A stretch of DNA of 64,000 nt, taken from NCBI GenBank assembly GCA_964573105.1, contig CAZNIS010000019.1, positions 1-64,000 of the forward strand. Reading direction: 5' to 3'. Of the stretch, positions 43,623-52,779 are shown one piece after another. The position numbers and the translations under genes were made by a program. The notes under the pieces were generated by a model, which saw only the letters and a program-made list of their open reading frames with translations, did no database searches and was not told the DNA's origin. Source of the stretch: CAKZSB01 sp964573105. GTDB lineage: Bacteria; Pseudomonadota; Gammaproteobacteria; Granulosicoccales; Granulosicoccaceae. How positions within the stretch are numbered: the first letter of the stretch is position 1; each line of letters opens with the position of its first letter.

Positions 43623-44813
43623 GTGAGCAATACCATGCAGCAGTCATCTCCCGATGTGAACTATCCGGTCAAATTCACTGGCCGCGGCGGCGAATACTTC
43701 AAAATCTGGATCGTCAACATCCTGCTGAGTATCGTCACCCTCTATATTTATTCGGCATGGGCAAAGGTGCGCACGCGGCGCTACTTCTACGGCAATACCG
43801 TGCTCGATAACAGCGCCTTCGAATACCACGCCACCGGCTTACAGCTACTGCCCGGGCGCCTGATTGCAATCACTCTGGTCGCAATGATCGCACTGGGAGA
43901 ATATCTCTCGGTATATATCGTTGCCGCTGCCTATGCTTTTTTGATCCTGGTTACGCCCTGGGCGGTCTGTCGATCAACGCAGTTCAATGCGCGTATGACC
44001 AGTTATCGCAACGTGCGACTCGGCTTCACCGGAAAGGTTGGCACCTACTATCGCTATCTGTTTCTCATACCGCTGGTCATTTTCCTCCTGCCCGCAGCGG
44101 TGGTGGCAGGGCTCTACTACAGTGGCCAAATCGATCAGGCAACGGCCTTTCAGGTATTGCCTGCCGGTATCCTGGTAGTGTATCTGTTCTGGCCCTGGAT
44201 ACACTGCCGCTTATCAGCCTACTCAATAGACAACACCCGCTATGGCACGGCGCAGTTTGATACTGATCTGACCACCGGTCGTTTCTTCAAAATTTACCTT
44301 GGCGGTGTCGCGGTGACCATCATGTTGATTGCGGCGCTCGCATTGATTGGCGCCGGAATCTACTGGGTGTATCAATATCTCGAAGCAACCCGAGGTTTCG
44401 ACTTAAAATCATTGCCGCAATCCGAACAGCCTGTGCTGATGATCGCAATAATAGTGATTATGTACGCGATCATGATCGCACTGTTCAACTACGCCAGCGC
44501 CTATGTCACCGCGCGGATCAGAAACTACCAGTACAACCGCACCCTGCTCGATCGCCGCTTCCAGCTCTCATCGACCATCAAGACCAACCCGCTGTGGTGG
44601 CTGACTTTCACGAATCTGTTGATGATCATATTTACCCTGGGCCTGGCCTACCCGTGGGCGGCAGTACGCAAGGCGCGATTTTTCGCCGAACATACCAGCG
44701 TTATCAGCCAATACAACGCAGATCGGTTTGTCGCCGATCAGGAACAGGCGGTATCAGCCTACGGCGAGGAATTTGGCGATGCGTTCGATATGGATATTGC
44801 AGCCGGCATGTAA
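43623..44813 (+). CDS. YjgN/DUF898 family membrane protein
   Basis: A 396-residue integral membrane protein of the YjgN/DUF898 family with two tandem halves, each opening with 'FTGRGGEYFKIWIVNILLSIVTLYIYSAWAKVRTRRYFYGNT'-type sequence: the first at about 18-60 and the second around 'LTTGRFFKIYLGG' with 'LGLAYPWAAVRKARFFAEHT' at the end. About ten hydrophobic helices are visible. Function is not known. It precedes an M48 protease gene by 40 bases, a common pairing, suggesting a membrane quality-control unit. A GTG at 43623 or an ATG at 43635 could be the start. Confidence 0.88.
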   Translation: MSNTMQQSSPDVNYPVKFTGRGGEYFKIWIVNILLSIVTLYIYSAWAKVRTRRYFYGNTVLDNSAFEYHATGLQLLPGRLIAITLVAMIALGEYLSVYIVAAAYAFLILVTPWAVCRSTQFNARMTSYRNVRLGFTGKVGTYYRYLFLIPLVIFLLPAAVVAGLYYSGQIDQATAFQVLPAGILVVYLFWPWIHCRLSAYSIDNTRYGTAQFDTDLTTGRFFKIYLGGVAVTIMLIAALALIGAGIYWVYQYLEATRGFDLKSLPQSEQPVLMIAIIVIMYAIMIALFNYASAYVTARIRNYQYNRTLLDRRFQLSSTIKTNPLWWLTFTNLLMIIFTLGLAYPWAAVRKARFFAEHTSVISQYNADRFVADQEQAVSAYGEEFGDAFDMDIAAGM

Positions 44814-44853
44814 GGCGCCGGCATAGCTTGCGGCAAAACACAGGGCACGCACC

Positions 44854-45912
44854 ATGAATATCCCCGGTCACTGGTTTGAAGCCGGCAGTGCCGCGCGCTA
44901 TGACGCCACGCTCGTGGTAGATGCCGAGCGCTGCCGCGTCGAAGTCGATGGACAGATCGTGGCGACCGGCGACATCACTGAGCTTCGCATCAGCGATCGA
45001 GTCGGCAACATCGCCCGACATCTGCACTGGCCGGACAACGGCAAATTCGAGACACTGCAAAACGATGCGATCGATCAAATGCTGCGGGCGAATCAACCAC
45101 AGGGTAGCGCCACGGTATTAATCTGGCGACTGGAGAGCAGCTGGGTTGTCGCGATTGCCGCGCTGTTTCTGGTCGTCGGCGCACTGTTTGCCGGCTATAA
45201 GTGGGGCATTCCGGCAGCGGCCGATCGCGTGGCGCTGTCGCTGCCCGCGCCGGTGACAGAAACTATATCCGAGGGCGCCATGGCAACGCTCGACAACTGG
45301 ATATTCGAGCAATCAGAACTCAGCGCCGATGAACAAACCCGAATCCGCGATCAGTTCTCGGCTCTGACCGAGCGATTCAGCGATTCCGGCGTCAACTACC
45401 GCTTGCACTTTCGCAAGATGACCATGAACGAAGAACCGGTTCCCAATGCCATGGCGCTGCCGAATGGTGAGATCGTCGTCACCGATGCGTTTGTCGAACT
45501 GGTCGAGCACCCGGCAGAAATCAGCGCCGTGCTGTTGCACGAAATCGGTCACGTGGAAGAGCGGCATGGCCTGCGCCAGGTAGTGCGTGCGTCTGCACTG
45601 TCAGTGATCGCCGGCATGACGCTCGGCAACATGAGCGGTGTGGGCGAGCTGGTATCAGGGGTGCCGGTTTTTCTGGCCCAGAGCAGCTATTCCCGTGAGC
45701 ACGAAACCTCTGCCGATGCCTTCGCCTTTGATCACATGATGGATGCCGGTATCGACCCGATTCACTTCGCCAATATTATTGCAAGGCTCGGTGGCGTCGA
45801 CGCAGACGCCGAGCCGGCCCGCAACAACTACCTGGCAAGCCATCCGAGCACCGCTAATCGCGCCCGCCGCGCAGCTGAACTATCACGCCAGTTCAACAAC
45901 CGATCAGAGTAA
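44854..45912 (+). CDS. M48-family zinc metalloprotease, membrane-anchored
   Basis: A 352-residue protein. A short N-terminal domain precedes one membrane helix (about 92-110, VVAIAALFLVVGALFAGY), followed by a peptidase domain with the zinc motif HEIGHVEERHG, the Glu of 'ETSADAFAF' as third ligand and 'ASHPSTANRARR' near the end. This is the M48 (HtpX/Oma1-like) architecture that degrades or processes membrane-associated proteins. It is co-oriented with the YjgN-like gene 40 bases upstream, and the two are probably one operon. Confidence 0.92.
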   Translation: MNIPGHWFEAGSAARYDATLVVDAERCRVEVDGQIVATGDITELRISDRVGNIARHLHWPDNGKFETLQNDAIDQMLRANQPQGSATVLIWRLESSWVVAIAALFLVVGALFAGYKWGIPAAADRVALSLPAPVTETISEGAMATLDNWIFEQSELSADEQTRIRDQFSALTERFSDSGVNYRLHFRKMTMNEEPVPNAMALPNGEIVVTDAFVELVEHPAEISAVLLHEIGHVEERHGLRQVVRASALSVIAGMTLGNMSGVGELVSGVPVFLAQSSYSREHETSADAFAFDHMMDAGIDPIHFANIIARLGGVDADAEPARNNYLASHPSTANRARRAAELSRQFNNRSE

Positions 45913-45916
45913 CCGG

Positions 45917-47365
45917 CTAATACTCTCCGTTCTTGGGCGCCACCGATGCACCACTGAGCAGCGTGGCAGTTCGCAGCTTAAGACTCTGCCAGGCGCTGTA
46001 GCGCGAGCCGATCCGGCTTTGCATGAACGCATTCACATCCCGATACAAATGCAGCCAGCGCGCGTGTGGCAACCCTTTGGAAAGCAAGGGCGTATCGAGG
46101 TGAATGGAAATAATTGTATGCTCGATGCCAGTGAATACCGGATGGTCATAGCGGTGAGCGGTCTTCTGAAAGCCGATGCTTTTGTACAGCGGCCATAGTT
46201 TGCGATCGGCGGAACTGATCATGTAGGTGCGATCAGACGCCAGACACACACGGTACATTTGCTCAAACATGCGGACCAGAATATCGCCATAGCGATAGTC
46301 CGGGTCTACGCACAATCGGGATATTTCTATGATGTCGAGCTTTGACGGCAAATCCGCCGGATAGCCATCAGGTAGCGCACGCTCTGTGTCCAGCACCGTA
46401 TCTTCACTGGCTGGAAAAGCCATCGCACAGGACGCTATCAATCGAGTGCCATGGTAGACCGTCAGTATGCGACTGACAGAATCCAGTGGCGCACGCATTG
46501 CCTCCACATCTGTATCGGTCGCCACCTTGCCGGCGTGACGGTAGGCGTCGAGCCGAAGTTGCAACACATCATGGTACTGCCGCGCACCCGCCGCAAAGCG
46601 AAACCGAAACAGATTGGCTGTGTTTCTTACCTGCAAACCGGCGCTGCGAAGTTGTGCCGGTGTGGTATCGACATCAGTCAACAGATACGCCACCAGCCAG
46701 GTCTGCAACACATCGGGAAACTCTAAAATCGAACACACCACCTCGGCACCAGCGGCGGTCACCCGTGACTCGACTAACTCGCACTGCAATTGTCCGGCGG
46801 GCTGATTCAGGCGTCCAACATTGAGCACGATCTTCATTCCCGGGATCATCAGGCATTCGGTATCATCCATCGAAAACGTGATGCTGCCTCGGCCGATGGT
46901 GACCACTTTCACCTGCAATCGCTCGCGATAGAACAGTTCTTTGTACAGGTAAGCCTGAATCGGCGTGCTGTCCGGGATGGCAATTTGTCGCTGCCGCAAG
47001 TTGTCGACTTCGGCCGCCATGTCGCCCGAGTTATCCGGAATAAAATTGAAACCATAGCGCCGACGGCGATTGGTATCGGCAATCGACCAAACGCATTTGG
47101 CGTTGACGGTCAGCGGCGAATCCCAGCTTCGACGAATGACAACCGGATAGTGCTGCCCTTCCTGAATCACGTCGGCGTGCTCAATATCGACCATCGCACT
47201 GACACCGGACAGTGAGATGTCATAGATACGCAATGTTGTGGCAATGCCATTGCCGAATCGAATCACCCCGCTCAGGCCGTCACCGTCGCGCACGTCCACT
47301 CGGCAGGCGGTACGCTTTTCCGACACAAAATCAAAACGACTGTCAGCGGCTGGATAGTTTTTCAC
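45917..47365 (-). CDS. PilZ domain fused to FeeM/GNAT-like acyltransferase
   Basis: A 482-residue fusion. Residues about 15-110 are a PilZ domain with the c-di-GMP motifs RTACR (RxxxR) and DISLSG (DxSxxG). A second PilZ-like region (about 150-240, YRERL) lacks the full motif set. Residues about 255-460 are an acyltransferase of the FeeM/autoinducer-synthase-like GNAT branch: 'RLDAYRHAGKV', 'IEISRLCVDPDYRYGDILVRMF' and 'LWPLYKSIGFQKT'. So it probably uses c-di-GMP to control N-acylation, perhaps by long-chain acyl-ACP, of an amino acid or amine. It is the last gene of a tight operon after a diiron protein and a flavodoxin. Confidence 0.8.
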   Translation of the reverse strand: MKNYPAADSRFDFVSEKRTACRVDVRDGDGLSGVIRFGNGIATTLRIYDISLSGVSAMVDIEHADVIQEGQHYPVVIRRSWDSPLTVNAKCVWSIADTNRRRRYGFNFIPDNSGDMAAEVDNLRQRQIAIPDSTPIQAYLYKELFYRERLQVKVVTIGRGSITFSMDDTECLMIPGMKIVLNVGRLNQPAGQLQCELVESRVTAAGAEVVCSILEFPDVLQTWLVAYLLTDVDTTPAQLRSAGLQVRNTANLFRFRFAAGARQYHDVLQLRLDAYRHAGKVATDTDVEAMRAPLDSVSRILTVYHGTRLIASCAMAFPASEDTVLDTERALPDGYPADLPSKLDIIEISRLCVDPDYRYGDILVRMFEQMYRVCLASDRTYMISSADRKLWPLYKSIGFQKTAHRYDHPVFTGIEHTIISIHLDTPLLSKGLPHARWLHLYRDVNAFMQSRIGSRYSAWQSLKLRTATLLSGASVAPKNGEY

Positions 47366-47373
47366 GGTGACAA

Positions 47374-47898
47374 TCAGCCGCTGGCCGGCAAAGCGATCTG
47401 CTGCTGCAGTTGCCCTATCCAGTTGTCCAGCCGGGACCTCGTCAAACGACGCTGGGCAATGTGATCAAGCAACAAGCCAGGCAGCTTCTGCCCTTGCTGC
47501 AATTGCGGGCAAGACTCCGGCAAATAGCCGTCAAACCGGGTACCACCGGCGATGGTCGCGCCGGTCTTTTCCCACAACTCATGCAACAGCCAGAGCGCGG
47601 CGCCAAATGTACCACCGTGATGGCGCTGATCACCCAGTGCAAAAAGCGCTACGTGCCGACCGCGCATGTCGAGTTGGCTGACATCGGCTGCCACTTTGCG
47701 CCAGCGCAAATGTAACTCGCCCTGCCCGGCAGTCGGCCCACCGGCAATCACCAGATCATAAGCGGGTGTCTTGTCCAGATCCCAGGTCTCGATCGTCGAC
47801 AGATGCGTTTCACACAGGCGAGAAAAATCGTCCGCCAATCGCGTGGCGATCGTTTCAGTTCGCCGCGTCGTCGTCGAATAAAGGATAAGCGCACGCAT
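47374..47898 (-). CDS. flavodoxin-family protein
   Basis: A 174-residue flavodoxin-like protein. The N-terminal 'LILYSTTTRRTETIA' is the FMN phosphate-binding loop, and 'YDLVIAGGPTAGQGELHLRW' and 'VALFALGDQRHHGGTF' are the flavin-ring loops. It is a little longer than short-chain flavodoxins. As an electron carrier it could reduce the diiron oxygenase encoded 7 bases upstream; the PilZ-acyltransferase starts 8 bases downstream. Confidence 0.85.
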   Translation of the reverse strand: MRALILYSTTTRRTETIATRLADDFSRLCETHLSTIETWDLDKTPAYDLVIAGGPTAGQGELHLRWRKVAADVSQLDMRGRHVALFALGDQRHHGGTFGAALWLLHELWEKTGATIAGGTRFDGYLPESCPQLQQGQKLPGLLLDHIAQRRLTRSRLDNWIGQLQQQIALPASG

Positions 47899-47905
47899 CG
47901 ACTGC

Positions 47906-48661
47906 TCAGGCGACCGATTTCAGATGGCGCTCCGTTGCCCGTTGCATCGCCGCGTTCCAGGCTGGCATGGGATAGATGGCGAGAAAATACTCAAGGCCGT
48001 AACAGATCCGTTCACGCGCCTCGGGATACAAGTCGGCGACTTTGGCGATTAACTCCCGCAACATGCGCGCGTGTTCTTTGTCTTCTGTGGAATGAAATTC
48101 CACATAGCTGAGCGTGTCATCGCGCATACCCTTGCCGCGCAGCGCGTCCTTGGCCTTCTCCGTGATGATTGGTGTGATGCCTTCAAACGGATAAAGCGCG
48201 CCCAGGTAGGCAAAACAGTCGCGACTGTGACAGAGCATTCGCCACATTGCAGCGATTGAAAATGCCGACGGGCTCATAGAGCGGTTGCGCGCGTACTCTT
48301 CGTTTCCGCCCATGGCAACATAATCGCGCAGCGCCATCTCGCCATGATCAAATTCCTCGATCTGGTGGTGCAGCATATCGTCAATTAACTCGACCGGTAG
48401 CGAGCGCGGCATCTGCGCGATGGTCGCGATCGTGGCCTCAATCACATCTGGCTGATACATCACAATCTCAAGGTAGATTTCCTTGACGATCTCGCGTGAC
48501 AGCTCGGGTGGACACTCCGGGCTGGTAACGGCTCTCCAGACCTCACTTTGCTGAATTTGCTCCAGCACCTGCCCGATTCTGCGATCAAGATGTTGAACAA
48601 TCTCGTCACCGCTCATGGCCCGCGGATCGAAACCAAGGTCTTCCAGTGCACCGCTATTCAT
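47906..48661 (-). CDS. heme-oxygenase-like diiron oxidase (HDO/TenA-like fold)
   Basis: A ~251-residue all-helical protein. Metal-ligand-like positions match heme-oxygenase-like diiron oxidases: Glu65 in 'EIYLEIVMYQPD', HQIEEFDHGEMALRD near 99-112, Glu160, H190 and the D-x-x-H of 'STEDKEHARML'. The frame extends to 48805, but MNSGALEDLGFD at 48661, behind AAGAG, is a better start. HDO enzymes perform unusual oxygenations or decarboxylations, such as making 1-undecene in UndA or N-oxygenation in SznF; the substrate here is unknown. It heads a three-gene operon with flavodoxin and a PilZ-acyltransferase. Confidence 0.8.
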   Translation of the reverse strand: MNSGALEDLGFDPRAMSGDEIVQHLDRRIGQVLEQIQQSEVWRAVTSPECPPELSREIVKEIYLEIVMYQPDVIEATIATIAQMPRSLPVELIDDMLHHQIEEFDHGEMALRDYVAMGGNEEYARNRSMSPSAFSIAAMWRMLCHSRDCFAYLGALYPFEGITPIITEKAKDALRGKGMRDDTLSYVEFHSTEDKEHARMLRELIAKVADLYPEARERICYGLEYFLAIYPMPAWNAAMQRATERHLKSVA

Positions 48662-49226
48662 TTTTTGTACTCTTAATTTAGGATATCGGCACCTACCACG
48701 TCCGCGAATGCTGTTTTCAGCGCGTAAACACAGGTTCGGCAATCGCCCTTCAGCCTGTAGCGCAAGAGCGCCATTGGTACAAACTGTTGACCGGTTTCTA
48801 CTCAAACTGCGAGATGTGCCAGTTCCTTTAGGTGAAATCGTTCAACAGCCGGCAGGCTGTGTATACATCGGCGGCTGCGAAGTCAGATGCACCCGCGCTT
48901 CGCCAGAACCGCCCCGATTATCCCAAACAGCAGATTCGATTGATTTGCAGCCAGTCACTGATTCGACACAGACAAGGGAAGATGAGTAAAATTCGACCTT
49001 CGGAAAACCACTACGCAGAGATAACAAGTACGGCAGACAAGAGCGAGCGCTGGTGGTAAATATTTAATGGGCCATAGTCAAAACCCTTAGTGGCAAAGTC
49101 AGCAAACCCACCCGTGTTTTATCAACCGGGTGCGATCAACAACCATGGCAGCAGTATTATTAAGCCCTACGGATTGATAACTCAGCGACACACAAAACGA
49201 CTCAAAACACATCTATATGGAACGCA
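48662..49226. other. divergent intergenic region, no gene seen
   Basis: About 565 bases between the diiron oxygenase and HpbD genes, likely holding both promoters. A short inverted repeat, CACCCG...CGGGTG, occurs about 105 bases before hpbD. ORFs in this stretch show no conserved character. Confidence 0.45.
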
Positions 49227-50330
49227 ATGAGTATTGCCGAAATTCATATTTACCAACACAGGCTGGCGGTTGCCAACGGCCCTTACACAATGGCGACAAG
49301 TCAGGTGTCGTCACTTGAAACTACCCTGGTAAAACTGATCTCAAGCAGTGGCTTGTATGGCTGGGGCGAGACCTGCCCACTGGGGCCGACGTACGCCGAA
49401 AGCCATGCAGCAGGTGCGCTCGCAGCACTGATCGAGATCGCTCCCGGCTTGATCGGCACGGAGATTCAACCACTGGCGCTGCACCGCCGAATGGAGACAC
49501 TGTTGCATGGCCACCGCTACGCAAAGGCGGCACTCGATATTGCACTGTTCGATTTGTTGGGCAAACAACTTAACGTACCGGCTGCCAGTCTGCTCGGTGG
49601 TGCGGTCAACAGCCATGTCCCCAGTTACTACGCCACCGGAATTGGTACACCGGATGACACTGCACGGCTGGCTCGCGAAAAAATCAATGAAGGCTACCCG
49701 CGCCTGCAACTTAAAGTCGGTGGCCGCGCAGTAGCCACTGACATCGAGACCATACACAAAGTCAAGGAGGTGATCGGTCATCGCGATGTACGACTCGCGA
49801 TCGACGCCAACCGAGCCTGGACCACACGTGATGCACTTCAGGTCAGCCGTGAATGCCAGAGCATTCCTTTTGTTATGGAACAACCGTGCAATAGCCTGGA
49901 AGAGTTACAGCGCCTGCGACCACTGATCAACCATCCGCTCTACATGGATGAAAGCAGCATAGACCTCAATACCGTCATCACCGCTGCAGGTACAGGTCTG
50001 GTAGACGGCTTTGGCATGAAACTCACTCGTATCGGTGGCTTGCAGCCAATGACGGCATTTCGAGACATCTGTGAGGCCAGGCACCTGCCTCATACCTGCG
50101 ACGATGCCTGGGGCGGAGATATTCTGGCGGCAGCCTGCACGCACATCGGGGTCACCGTCCGTCCTGATCTGCTCGAGGGTGTCTGGCTGGCTGCTCCCTA
50201 TATCGATGGTCACTACGATTCCAAACACGGCATCGACGTCGTCGATGGATATATAAAGTGTCCCGTTGGGCCAGGGCTCGGCATACTTCCCGATGAATCG
50301 CGTTTTGGCGATCCAATCGCCTCGTTCTGA
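49227..50330 (+). CDS. hpbD: 4-hydroxyproline betaine 2-epimerase HpbD (enolase superfamily)
   Basis: A 367-residue enolase-superfamily racemase that interconverts hydroxyproline betaine epimers at C2. It is highly similar to the characterised enzyme of Pelagibaca bermudensis, with 'GWGETCPLGPTYAESHA' and 'GFGMKLTRIGGLQ' blocks. Catalytic K163 and K265, Mg ligands around D194/E218/D241, and the cation-pi residues Y56 and W320 that bind the quaternary ammonium are all present at the expected positions. That makes epimerisation of a betaine the likely reaction, not a plain muconate cycloisomerase. It is followed by a FAD oxidoreductase and a PhyH dioxygenase. Confidence 0.9.
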   Translation: MSIAEIHIYQHRLAVANGPYTMATSQVSSLETTLVKLISSSGLYGWGETCPLGPTYAESHAAGALAALIEIAPGLIGTEIQPLALHRRMETLLHGHRYAKAALDIALFDLLGKQLNVPAASLLGGAVNSHVPSYYATGIGTPDDTARLAREKINEGYPRLQLKVGGRAVATDIETIHKVKEVIGHRDVRLAIDANRAWTTRDALQVSRECQSIPFVMEQPCNSLEELQRLRPLINHPLYMDESSIDLNTVITAAGTGLVDGFGMKLTRIGGLQPMTAFRDICEARHLPHTCDDAWGGDILAAACTHIGVTVRPDLLEGVWLAAPYIDGHYDSKHGIDVVDGYIKCPVGPGLGILPDESRFGDPIASF

Positions 50331-50446
50331 ATACAAGATGACTTGTGTGGCAATTGATCGAGCAAGCGTACCCGTTGAATACAACACCATTAAGCCATGC
50401 AGAAGCCACGCAGCAGTCCTGAAACCTTTGCCACGAGACGGGATCA

Positions 50447-51700
50447 GTGAATCGCCCCGCCGCTGATCCGATCATCGTCATTGGTGCCGGCATCTGTGGC
50501 GTATCAACTGCTATCTGGCTACAACGCTCTGGCCACCGCGTGCTGCTGCTCGATAAAGGGCAGCCTGGTAGGGGCGCTTCTCACGGCAACTCCGGGCTAT
50601 TGGCCCCGTGGTCAGTCGATCCCGTCAGCTCACCTGCTCTCTGGCGTGAGGCACCCGGCTACCTCATCAACCCTAACAGCCCGTTGTTCCTGAAATGGGC
50701 CAGTCTACCAACCGTATTGCCGTGGATTTGGAAATTCATGTCACATGCAACCGATGCTGGCACGCGCCGCATTGTCGATCATCTGTCTACGTTGCTCTAC
50801 GACAGCGTTGATCAGCACAAGGCACTGGTGCGTGATACGCCGGTGCAGAAATGGCTTCACGACAGCAAGTTCAACTTTGTTTATCCAAACCGCAAGGCCT
50901 TCGAGGTAGACGCCTATAGCTGGCAAATGAAATCGCGGGCCAATCTCGTACCGACTGTGCTCACCGGTGCGGCCGTGCGTGAAGCCGAACCGATGTTGAG
51001 CGACGCCTTCGATTGTTTGGCCGTGCTGGAAGGTCAGGGACATATCACCGATCCGGGACAGTATGTCGCGGGACTTGTCGATCATTTTTGCGACCAGGGG
51101 GGACAATTCATTCAGGCCGAGGTGCAGGCACTGCAGCAACGCCAGGGACGTGTCTATCAGGTGGAAACGGACAATGACACCTTTTCTTGCAGTGCCGCCG
51201 TCATTACCAGTGGAATCTGGTCAAAGACACTGATGCAAAAACTCGGTCTGGCAATCCCGATGATCGCTGAGCGCGGATACCACGTGATCTATGAAAACCC
51301 CAGTCAGCTGCCGCGCAATCCGATGTTGATCACAACCGGAAAATTCGGTGTCAATGCAATGGATACCGGACTGCGGTGTGCAGGCATCGTCGAACTGGGC
51401 GATCACCACGCAAGTCCATCACGCGGCCCGATAAAACTCCTGCGACGCCAATCCCGGGCGGCTTTTCCAGCACTCAAGTACTCCGGCACAGTGGAATGGA
51501 TGGGATTTCGTCCGTCCACTCCCGATAGCAAACCATTGATAGGCGAGTTGGGCAACAGCAGAATTTTTACAGGCTTTGGCCACCAGCATATCGGCATCAC
51601 CGCTGGCCCAAAAACCGGGCGGCTGCTATCGCAGCTAATCGATGGTCAAAGTGTAAACATCGACCTGGCACTTTTTTCAACCGATCGTTTCAGGCGATAG
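50447..51700 (+). CDS. FAD-dependent D-amino acid oxidase/dehydrogenase-like protein
   Basis: A 417-residue DAO-family flavoprotein (DadA-like). The dinucleotide loop is IIVIGAGICGVSTAIWL near the N-terminus, with 'GRGASHGNSGLLAPW' and the terminal 'FTGFGHQHIGITAGPKTGRLL'. Starts with GTG. In known hydroxyproline betaine breakdown, epimerised and demethylated cis-4-hydroxy-D-proline is oxidised by such an enzyme, and its place after hpbD fits that role. Sarcosine- or dimethylglycine-type activity is an alternative. Confidence 0.85.
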   Translation: MNRPAADPIIVIGAGICGVSTAIWLQRSGHRVLLLDKGQPGRGASHGNSGLLAPWSVDPVSSPALWREAPGYLINPNSPLFLKWASLPTVLPWIWKFMSHATDAGTRRIVDHLSTLLYDSVDQHKALVRDTPVQKWLHDSKFNFVYPNRKAFEVDAYSWQMKSRANLVPTVLTGAAVREAEPMLSDAFDCLAVLEGQGHITDPGQYVAGLVDHFCDQGGQFIQAEVQALQQRQGRVYQVETDNDTFSCSAAVITSGIWSKTLMQKLGLAIPMIAERGYHVIYENPSQLPRNPMLITTGKFGVNAMDTGLRCAGIVELGDHHASPSRGPIKLLRRQSRAAFPALKYSGTVEWMGFRPSTPDSKPLIGELGNSRIFTGFGHQHIGITAGPKTGRLLSQLIDGQSVNIDLALFSTDRFRR

Positions 51701-51767
51701 CTCAAACACACTCTGTGCTGACTAACCTGCACGTAAATCACACGACAGATCACCGCGAGGCTTCAAC

Positions 51768-52742
51768 ATGCTCAGTCAAACGCAACGCGCACAATTCGAC
51801 CAGCACGGATATCTGATTGTCGAGAACGTTATAAAGCCGACGTTAATCGAAAAGCTGCGTCGGGAATATGCCGCGCTGATTGAGCAACTCTATCTCACGC
51901 GCAACCATAACATCCCACACTGGCAGACATACTCCTTCGAGGAAAAGCTTGGTGCCTTGATCGCGATCGATCCGGACGCCTACGAATTTATCGATATCAG
52001 CCTGCCGCTGCGTGCCGATCTCGACGAGCTGGCCGGCATGTACGCAGGCGACGCCGTATTTGAACTGCTCACCAGCCCCGACATACTCGATATCGCAGAA
52101 TCCATCGTAGGCCCAGAGATCATCTCTAACCCGGTGCAACACGCACGTATCAAACCACCCGAAGACACCCTAAACGACACCGGGCGCGGCAACTCCAACA
52201 TGGCGCGCACCGGCTGGCACCAGGACGCAGCAGTGATCGTTGAAGATGCTGACGATGCACCGATACTGACCGTCTGGGTGGCGATCACTGACGCCACACG
52301 CGAAATGGGCTGCATGCAGGCGGTGCCCGGCAGTCATCGCTGGCCTGCGCTCGGCCAGCATTGTCCGGGTCGCAGTGGAGTTGGCGAGATCTACATTCCC
52401 TCGGCACTCGTCGACCAACATCAGACTGTTGATCTGGAGGTCGCGGCCGGTGGCCTGGTGCTGCTAAACCGAAAAACCTGGCACGGCGCCGGCCCCAACA
52501 CCAGCGATCGCATACGCTGGAGCTTTGATTTGCGCTATCAGCCACCCGGATATCACAGTGGCAGAGAGTGTTTTCCGACGTTCCTTGCCCGCTCGCGCAC
52601 GCATCCCGATCAATGCCTGTCAGATCCGGAAGACTGGCGCACACTGTGGCGGCAGGCACAGACTGATATCGCCAGTGGCATCCGCGACGCTGTGTTCAAC
52701 GAACGCTGGAATCGCTATCGCAACGATCCGCTGTGTGCCTGA
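51768..52742 (+). CDS. phytanoyl-CoA dioxygenase family Fe(II)/2-oxoglutarate oxygenase
   Basis: A 324-residue PhyH-family oxygenase: the first His and Asp are in GWHQDAAV, the distal His in 'TWHGAGPNTSDR', and the 2OG-binding Arg follows. The N-terminus 'QFDQHGYLIVENVI' is typical. PhyH proteins hydroxylate small molecules and some demethylate. It may act on the betaine or an amino acid made by the preceding genes, for example by oxidative N-demethylation or hydroxylation. It is co-directional with hpbD and the DAO gene. Confidence 0.88.
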   Translation: MLSQTQRAQFDQHGYLIVENVIKPTLIEKLRREYAALIEQLYLTRNHNIPHWQTYSFEEKLGALIAIDPDAYEFIDISLPLRADLDELAGMYAGDAVFELLTSPDILDIAESIVGPEIISNPVQHARIKPPEDTLNDTGRGNSNMARTGWHQDAAVIVEDADDAPILTVWVAITDATREMGCMQAVPGSHRWPALGQHCPGRSGVGEIYIPSALVDQHQTVDLEVAAGGLVLLNRKTWHGAGPNTSDRIRWSFDLRYQPPGYHSGRECFPTFLARSRTHPDQCLSDPEDWRTLWRQAQTDIASGIRDAVFNERWNRYRNDPLCA

Positions 52743-52779
52743 ACCGGATGAGTCACACGGCCTGCCAGCAGCATTTCTC

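Noticed and set aside
48615..49059. ORFs on both strands upstream of hpbD
   Set aside because: They overlap the start of the diiron gene or are low in conserved character; the region is better read as a divergent promoter.
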